Shown in pieces: positions 57,111 to 64,000 of a stretch of 64,000 bases of DNA. The position numbers and the translations under genes were made by a program. Each line of letters starts with the position of its first letter. The stretch's first letter is position 1. The notes under the pieces were generated by a model. That model ran no database searches. It had not been told where the DNA came from and was given only the letters and a program-made list of their open reading frames with translations. This stretch comes from Anthostomella pinea (Eukaryota > Ascomycota > Sordariomycetes > Xylariales > Xylariaceae). The stretch spans positions 620,001 to 684,000 of the forward strand of contig CAUWAG010000010.1 of assembly GCA_963556695.1 (NCBI GenBank). Reading direction: 5' to 3'.

Positions 57111-57420
57111 AAAGGGATATTATTAAACCTTTTATTTACATTAATTCTTAAATGCTGTTTTCCGATATCAAATGTAGAAACTAATGATATCAGCTTGTTC
57201 TAATTTTATGCGTTATTTTATATTATATTAGAAATAGTTAATATTAAAAAATTTGAATCAAGTTATATTCTTTTAAAACACTTTTTTTACGTTAACTAAT
57301 AACTTATTATAACGTGTTTGGCTCATTTTTATCTCCTTTTTATCTCCTTTTTAGCTTATACCTATTTTAGTTCATTTATTATAAAGTTTTAAATATTAGA
57401 AGTTTTAGTGGGGAAATCGA

Positions 57421-58751
57421 TGCAAATGAGGTTCCACACGGTTAGACGTGTGGCCTGACCGCACGCGTGCTAGCTAGCGCCGTTACCCTTGGAGGCACTT
57501 GGGTGGCAGCTGGCTGGATGGATGGATGGTCCCCTTGCGCACGGAGCACGTTCACCTTGCGAGAGTGACAGCCCTGAAGGAAATATCATCATTAGCAGTA
57601 GTAGCAGCACACAGATACGACGAGGCCACGTTGGCGTTGAGGGACGCGTTCGATACATTTACCAAGCGACCATTCGAGCTGACGAGGAAGATGAAGACGA
57701 TGGAGACGATGGCCCTGAGTAATACGGAGGTGATGAGGGCGCATGCTATCGAGGCAACGATGCGCGGAGAGAACGGAGCGCTGGTGAGCGGGCTTGGTTA
57801 TGATACGCTTAGAGTATCCGTAACAACCTGGAGGCAATGGCTATAGCATTTGGTTTATATCGTGAAGCGTGAAGGACGGTTAAGCGTGAAGCGTGAGGGT
57901 ACGATAATTGCAGACGTTGATAGCGGGAGAGGTCGATACGGAACACGGCGCTGCGAAGGAGACGACTCGTGGAGTGGCGTAGCTGTAGCTACAGCAGGCG
58001 TGGAGCGAGGTCTCAGTTTTCGTGATTACAGCATCCAAGGAGCAAGCGCATCAATACCATAATGAGAGAAGTCCTCTGGCAACGAGGCACGCACGGAAGT
58101 CCTCTTACGGCGAGCGGCACGCACGGAGGAAGTCAACCAGGCCACGGGTGGCACACATACACAAGGAAGGAGTCGTCTGTGGATGAGGGTGCTAGCGAGC
58201 AGCTGCAGCAGGTCCCCAGATCCTGAGAGATGGCGGGGGAGAGATACGGCGAAGCCAAAGCAAAAGGTCTGAACATAACACGATATTCCAGATGAGGAGG
58301 CGCGCTCCTTAGTTGGTAGCTGAACCTACTAGCCTCACACAGCTGGCGGTTGGGCAATCGCTCGTTCCGACTCTAGATAGAAAAGGAGCACACGTCTAGA
58401 GTCAAGTGCTGCTGTCACTATTGCCCTTCGTGTCTGGCTGCCCGCCGTCTGCATTGTCCTATTTAACCTGAGTTCTCGCGTCTCCCTCCCTCTTCCTTTT
58501 CTTTTGTTCTTTGGCAACCACCGAAGTTTGCAAAGCTGTATAAAAAACCTACCAACCAACCAACCAACCAACCAACCAACCAGCCAGCATCTTCGTCTTC
58601 CCCTGTCTCTGCCTCTCCGTCTCCGTCTCCGTCTCCGTCTCTCCATCTCTCCGTCTCTCCGTCTCTCCGTCCTCCGCCTCTCTCCGGTCGGTACGTTTGA
58701 GACTCCCATTGACAGATGATCTGTTGGCTAATTGCGTATAAGTAGACTACC
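57421..58751. other. normal-composition region, no firm gene
   Basis: Composition returns to normal. A plus-strand open frame at 57499-57846 (115 codons, containing AVVAAHRYDEATLALRDAFD) is charged and protein-like, but has no recognised domain and overlaps other open frames. Short imperfect repeats of GTGAAGCGTGA (57860-57900) and GGCACGCACGGA (58086-58132) are present. Not enough to call a gene. Confidence 0.35.
58549..58672. repeat. (CCAA)n and CTCCGT-type microsatellites
   Basis: About nine CCAA units at 58549-58586, followed by CTCCGT/CTCTCCGT repeats at 58608-58672. They lie 80-200 bp upstream of the small membrane protein gene and may be in its promoter or 5' UTR. Confidence 0.9.
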
Positions 58752-59084
58752 ATGCCGAGCAGCTCGGCTTCGTACGTGACCTACTACAATCACACCCTTT
58801 CAATGGAATAAACATACTTTCTTTGGGACAACCCGCTAACTCTTCTCAGACAAGTCCCGGGCGTCGAGCCCACGCCCTGGCCCGACTGCCCCGACGCTGT
58901 CGCCGCCGCCACCAAGCCCGCCAAGGGCTTGCCCGTTTGGGCGCAATGGTTCCTGCCGTTTGCCACGGCATTGGTCACGGCGCTGCTGCTCCTGTTCGGG
59001 CAGTGGGTGGCTCGCGAGGCCGACTCCGCCACCGCCGACAAGCCCTGGCCGGCCCGCCTCTACAACCGGGTCCGCCGGCTTTGA
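58752..59084 (+). CDS. small single-pass membrane protein, possibly longer
   Basis: Exon 1 is 58752-58771 (20 bp) and exon 2 starts at 58850 after a 78-bp intron (GTACGT donor, CTCAG acceptor); phases match. The product to the TGA at 59082-59084 has 84 residues: a Pro-rich N-terminus, a Trp-rich segment, and one membrane helix at about 44-62 (WFLPFATALVTALLLLFGQW), then a basic end. The same frame stays open after the TGA for 125 codons to 59461 and encodes a Gly/Ala-rich then Gly/Ser/Asp tail ending CQRGGYPSETGSYY. The gene may thus extend further by a short intron or may have gained a stop (CGA to TGA). Family not recognised. Confidence 0.5.
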
Positions 59085-59461
59085 CGATCGTCGCCGCTGC
59101 CGTCGCCAGTTCTCGCGGGTGGTCGTGGTGGTGTCGCGGCTGCGCTTGTCTCAGCTGGGGGCGCCTGTGCTGCGGTCTCTGGCGGTGTCGTGGGTGGCGC
59201 TGCTGCCGGCGGTGGGCGCGCTGCTGTCACTGGTGCGGGTCTGGGTGGTGCCGTTGTGGGCAGCGGTGCTGGCGGCGGTGCTGCGGGTGCCGGTGCCGGT
59301 GCCGGTGCTGGGGCCGGCGGTGCCGCGGCTACGGGCGGCGGCGGTGGCAGCGACAGTGGCAGCGACAGTGGCGGTGACGGTGCGGGTGCCAGGGGTGCCG
59401 CGCCTGCCGACGGCGTCTGCCAACGCGGCGGTTACCCGTCCGAGACGGGCAGCTATTACTA

Positions 59462-61217
59462 GGGGAGTTCCGGTTTTTTTGGGCCTCCGGGCATAGCGAC
59501 GAAGTATTTTTCTAGCTTGTGACGAATGAAGCCCTCCGCAGAAGAGAAGGTCGCCCGCCCCAATGCCCGTTTGGGAAATTTCGTATAATCGCGTGAATCT
59601 GTGATTATACACGGAAGATTTGTGTGCCATAAGCACCTGACCTACTTCTTTGTTCCACTCGAAACGATGGGAGCCGGGCCAAAGTCCTGCGTTGGCCACG
59701 AAACATTGCTCTGCTGGGTCTGGTGCTGGAGGTATGGGCTTGAAGACTGGATGAAGTGAACGGCAGGCTCAAGAGACAGAGATCTCGGCCTGGGCCCGTG
59801 TCATATGGAAGACTTCGGAGGGTCGGGTGTAGCCGGTTCCACAGGTTGATTAAAAGGGCAGGGCTCTAGAAGGGATGGCGCCTAAGTGTAAAAGTATTAT
59901 CGGCTCCACGATGGTGCCGAGTGATGAGGGTGATGATGTCCGTGTATCAGCAATATGTAGAGGGGTTTGTCTATTTGCTTTATTTTGATCTGAGCGGTAT
60001 CATCCTGACCTTCTAGACCACTTCTTTATCCGTACATTGGTACATTAGAATTAACAAATCCCAAATCCCAACCCCCTAAGCCCTCGGACGGGAAACCCCC
60101 ACGCTGCCAGACGCCGCCGGGTGAGGCTGTGCCGGAAGAGGAAGCAGAAAAGGCGGGCGGAACAGCACCAGGCCCGGTATCGCATCCGAATCGTCTTGGG
60201 GGCTGTGAGGAAGGTGGTCGCCAATGACCCTTATATTCTTGCCGTCACACCAGCACCGGCAACAGCACCATAGCCACCATTAACAGCGACAGCCTGGCCG
60301 GACTCGAGGTCCGCCAAAGCGACTTGGGCTTGCCTGTCTCGTGTGTGTGTATCTGCTTGCCGAGGCTTGCAAGCTTTCGTGGTTGCAAGCTTGTATGGTG
60401 GTTGGAAGCTGATCTTGTTGCTGCATGAAGAGCATGTTTACTTACGACAGGGGATCTTCACAACAAGCGGAAATGGTCGTTTTGACAGACTCCGACGTGG
60501 AGATCAAGCAAGAAGATCATGGTGATGACGACAATGCCGACAGCGTCGACTACGACGCCATGGAGGCCGGGCAGGGCAGCCGGGCAAGATCGACTTAGTT
60601 GTAGGTCGACGTGGCGGCGAATCTGCAGTATGAGTACGCTGTTAGCCAAGATTTCAATGACTACCTACCTAATGCAAGGTGTAACGTACCGGACGGCCTC
60701 AGCTTGCGCTCGATTGATCTCGAGGTTCGGAATAGACACAATAACTTCCATCTGGTAGGTAAGTAACCTTTTCTTCCGCGGGACCCCATGAACCGGACGT
60801 GATTCGGAGAAGTGAAGTGAAAAGGTGAGGGAGAGAAGAAGCAGACGAACGAAGTCGGACGGAATGAGGTAGGTCACAGACCGACGGCCGGATCCAACGT
60901 GCAGGAACGACTACTGCGCGTGCCTCTGGACGTCTACCTACTCCTTCTGAACTTCTTGGCTAAGTGGCAACTTAACGCCTGCCAGTTCTCCTATCCGACC
61001 TGTCAAACAACTGGGCAGGCTGAGGTACCTGTAGATCTGGACCAACTATACGAACCTTACCGAGAGAGCTAACTTCGAGGCTGTCGCGTCTCTGCCTTCG
61101 AGTCGTGAATTACAACGTGGCCGGGGAGTGATCAAGTAATCTGCTATTCAATAAGCCGCAGATCAACCGCCATCACTCAACTGACTCTTGAGTGGTCGTA
61201 TGCCAGACGAATAGGTA
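59462..61217. other. intergenic region, one small acidic frame
   Basis: No gene with a recognised domain. A short plus-strand frame at 60425-60598 encodes 57 residues (MKSMFTYDRGSSQQAEMVVL..., then an acidic stretch with EIKQEDHGDDDNADSVDYD). It could be a terminal exon, as no family or upstream exon is recognisable. Words like ACCTACCT recur at 60660 and 60935. Confidence 0.35.
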
Positions 61218-61419
61218 CACTTAGCCCTTATAAGTCTCCGTGCGCGCCATGTTGGAATCACACGTGTGAATTTGGAATCTCATAATAAGCAGACAGGAAT
61301 AAGCAGCTCTGGTTTGATACGCCACTTCTAATGCTTATTCTGTCGTGCTTATTCCGATTCGATGAATGTACCGTTGTTTGCTAGAAGGGTGGTGTACGGA
61401 GACTTGTGAGGGTTCGGTG
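61218..61419. mobile_element. TA-flanked MITE, copy 3
   Basis: 202 bp between TA dinucleotides (61216-61217 and 61420-61421). The left end is CACTTAGCCCTTATAAGTCT and the right end, read inward, is CACCGAACCCTCACAAGTCT. Interior AATAAGCA/TGCTTATTC words are shared with copy 1. The AAGTCTCC word sits at positions 15-22 of the end, as in the Tc1 elements of this window. Confidence 0.8.
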
Positions 61420-61748
61420 TACCTGTCTTGCAATATGCAGTTACCAGTAGCCACATAGCATTGTTCCGCTGGATAGCACAAGGGGCAGGTGAAGGGAAAG
61501 GCTCTGAGAACAGTTACAGGGACCATGTGGTCAGAAGTAGGTGGTTAGAAATAAGGGGTCAGAGGCCCCGGGGCGGCTGAGTATACTGACCAACAAACCT
61601 CAAACTCAGCAGATATCGGAATCTTGTTATACTAGGCGGCATCGTATCAATATATTAGCCGCCGTGTAAATACTTTATACTTGACCACATGACAATACAT
61701 TGCAGAGAGCCCATTCACTCCGACGACCGCGGGTTTCCCCTGAAAATC

Positions 61749-63645
61749 TCAGGCCTTGGTACTCTCCAGCACAGCCTTCACCATCGCATTACCAACCTCG
61801 ATAGCCTCCGCAAAGCGCGGCTCAAAGAACCGCTGCGTGGCCACGAACCTCTCCTTCCACGTCTCGAAGTGGCCCAGGCCGACGCACTCCGCCCACCCCC
61901 GCGCCGCGAACGTGAACTCCAGGTCGTCACTACGGAACGTGTTGTCCTCGACGGCGACGCGCAGCGCGCCCTCGAGGCGCGCCGGGTCGCGGAACAGGTG
62001 CTCGGTGACGCCCAGCCACAGGCGGAACAGCGGCGTGCTGCAGATCATGTGGTCGTAGGGCACGATGCCCAGCGCGCTCCAGCAGTCGACCATGGCCAGC
62101 AGCGAGAGGTGGTTGTTGGGCAGCAGCGTCGAGGGGTCGGCGCCGGGCTCGGTGCGCCCCAGGCTGAACTGGTCCAGCACCGTGTCGCGCAGGAGCGGCT
62201 TGTCCTCCCACTGAGGACCGCCGGCCGCGTTGTTGCGGCCGAACACCTTTTCCTTGGCCTTCAGGACGCGCTCGCGCAGCTCGGCATGATGCCCGCCGAG
62301 CATCAGCTTGTACAGCTCCGTCACCGACTTGGCGTACTGGTCGATCTGCTTGCGGGCCTCGGGGTTCAGGATGGCGAGACCGGCGTAGACGTGCCACTTC
62401 TGGCTGTAGATGCGCAGCGTCAGGTTGATCTTGACGTTCTCGATGCCGCCGACGTAGCGAGCGCCCTCCCAAGGGAACTGCCGCATCGAGTGCCAGGCCT
62501 TGCCCATGCTGAGGAAGGCCGCGTGCGTTACCGCTTGCGTGTCGGCTGTGATGCGGTCATGCTCGTGCGCACTCAGATACACATGCTTCGACTGCAGGCA
62601 GCGGAGGACCGTCTCGACTTTCCGGAAGGATTCGTCCGACGCGCGATGTTTGATTAGTACCTGCGATGTGTATGGTTGGTATCATTAACTGAAGTGATGC
62701 TGGGGCTGGGGCGTATTACCAATGGCTGGTCCTTGGTATCTACCTTCGGACCGTGAAGCGAATGGCAAGAGACGATATCGACATCTGGTGGAAGGTGGTC
62801 TTCGAAAGCTTTGATTTCGGGGTCTTTGCAGGATGTCTGGCCGCCAACAATGGCATTCTGCTTAGTCGCTGCAGAACACTACTTCAGTCACAGTATCTTG
62901 GTTCGTAAGGAGAGATCAGCTGCATACAAGGGCCATACTGGGCAACGACGCGGTCGATGGCGGCAGCTTCTACGCTGTAAATGATGTAGTCACTCGCTCG
63001 AGATACAAGGTGGCCATTGCGAAGAATTTGTATATTGGTCTATATCATGTCTCAGCATGGGATCTTGTGAGAACAGATCACTATATGTTCTCACCCTGCT
63101 GGAAAACTCGTTACGTAGGTCCTCATACTGTTCATCCCTGTCGCAAGCCATAATCCTGCCCGCAAGTATATCGTCAGTACGTCGATGGAACTATGATGGA
63201 GATCGATGGCACGCTATCGAAACCTGTTGATTGCTTGTTAGCCCAATGCCTTCGGACAGGAGTTGCCAACAAAATGTGTAGTTGTGTTGTGCTTCAGACA
63301 AAAAATAGTAAGGTAGCTGAGAATTTACATCATGGAAAACCAACAGCCGCACAGGGGACCAGAATGGCCGATCCAGCTAGCTGAGGGCAATGCTCGAGCC
63401 AAATGCACTCAAGTCATCATTGCAGTGGGGGAGGAGGGTGAATGGATGGGGTGATCGACTTACCAATTGGTTATTGGAGGCTCAGGTGCAAAGCAATTGC
63501 TGCTTGGTGTCGCCAGGAAATCTTACTTCCAACCAGCGTCACTGAGCCTCCGGGCATACATCTTTCCCATGTCGCCCATGCCGATAATGCCGACGATGAA
63601 GCTCTCCATGCCAGGAGACACGCTGGGGATAGTGGACGTCGCCAT
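61749..63645 (-). CDS. TYR1: prephenate dehydrogenase
   Basis: Five exons on the minus strand: 63645-63527, 63155-63095, 63039-62928, 62868-62720 and 62660-61749, giving 450 residues, the usual size of fungal prephenate dehydrogenase. The NADP-binding motif GIIGMGDMG is at residues 19-27. Other family blocks: NAIVGGQTSCKDPEIKAFE, VSCHSLHGP, HVYLSAHEHDRITADTQAVT and GGIENVKINLTLRIYSQKWH. The enzyme oxidatively decarboxylates prephenate to 4-hydroxyphenylpyruvate in tyrosine synthesis, in the cytosol. All splice sites were placed by matching GT/AG signals to phase and family sequence; the 371-bp first intron is long for this genome. The gene looks intact and lies outside the transposon island, as expected for a housekeeping gene. 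Confidence 0.9.
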
Positions 63646-64000
63646 TGTCTGTAATTAGTAGAAGAATGACTCTTTGGGTACAATTGACCAAGCCGCAGTA
63701 TCCCAAGTCCACGAGAGCGAGGGTGTCACATTCTTGTACCTGTGCCCTTCTCAGCTGACACGAGTTGGTCGGGGTGAGTCGGAGGAAAGGTGGGAGTCAA
63801 GCGGTGGTTGTTTGGAAGGAGAAGCTGGGAGGTGGTGGAATGGAAAAATAAATTTGGGAGCAGCAGTTTTGTGCAGGGAATCGAAGTGGGGCTTTCTGAG
63901 TTGCCGGACAAATTTGAGCGCCGCAGCGAATTGTGTGGCTGGTGCAGCTTGCAGCCACACAGCCACATTGAACAGGAACATTTTGTTCAGAGTTGGGCGA
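63646..64000. promoter_or_regulatory. upstream region of prephenate dehydrogenase gene
   Basis: 355 bp upstream of the start codon with no supported gene. Open frames on the minus strand (63726-63981) are not protein-like. It should hold the 5' UTR and part of the promoter of the gene at 61749-63645; no specific operator was recognised. Confidence 0.4.

Larger units (their letters stand above)
55452..57420. repeat. A+T-rich RIP-degraded block with two solo LTRs
   Basis: A+T-rich sequence without open frames, holding two copies of one LTR family (56151-56354 and 56912-57110). Its right edge at about 57400 is the end of the transposon island; composition then becomes normal. Confidence 0.7.

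Noticed and set aside
59151..59699. Minus-strand open frame of 182 codons with Thr/Ala-rich half
   Set aside because: Low-complexity reverse of the Gly-rich plus-strand frame; only the N-terminal half looks complex, and there is no family support.
61689..62657. Long plus-strand open frame of 322 codons
   Set aside because: Antisense shadow of the last exon of prephenate dehydrogenase; composition (Arg, Gln, Val, Ala-rich) reflects the G+C-rich third positions of the real gene.

Overview
The window is nuclear DNA of a filamentous ascomycete (Pezizomycotina, probably Sordariomycetes). The protein genes carry short introns with GTAAGT-type donors. There are long A+T-rich blocks with C-to-T / G-to-A decay typical of repeat-induced point mutation (RIP), and the mobile elements are fungal types (pogo/Fot, Tc1/impala, Tad-like LINE, solo LTRs). 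The species cannot be fixed from this sequence.

Layout. The left arm (1-20.3 kb) is gene-bearing and of normal composition: a type-B carboxylesterase (1151-2979), a two-exon acidic-tailed protein (3416-4188), a decayed gene (4645-5568), an old pogo-like element (5869-8543), a D-2-hydroxyacid dehydrogenase (10256-11597), a membrane-anchored kinase-like protein (11740-13002), a secreted GH92 mannosidase (13756-16503), an intronless FAD oxidoreductase (17630-19339) and a small secreted cysteine protein (19957-20229). The centre (about 20.3-57.4 kb) is a transposon island: Tc1 copies, a degenerate Tad-like LINE (28.1-33.2 kb), solo LTRs, four further pogo-like elements, and A+T-rich stretches with almost no open frames. 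Within it lies a decayed NLR-type gene (nucleoside-phosphorylase / NACHT / ankyrin, 35.4-38.2 kb). The right arm (57.4-64 kb) returns to normal composition and carries a small membrane protein (58752-59084) and prephenate dehydrogenase of tyrosine synthesis (61749-63645).

The genes do not form an obvious pathway cluster. The left arm mixes secreted or hydrolytic enzymes (esterase, mannosidase), two redox enzymes and a candidate secreted small protein at the edge of the transposon island; the right arm carries a housekeeping gene. The most interesting structure is shared by five pogo-like elements: each terminal inverted repeat contains a directly doubled motif with a 17-bp period, the length of a CENP-B box, although the motif differs between families. 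A TA-flanked MITE family (three copies, in both arms) shares part of its terminal sequence, at the same offset, with the local Tc1 elements. RIP-type changes can be traced to catalytic residues in several elements and in the NLR P-loop.
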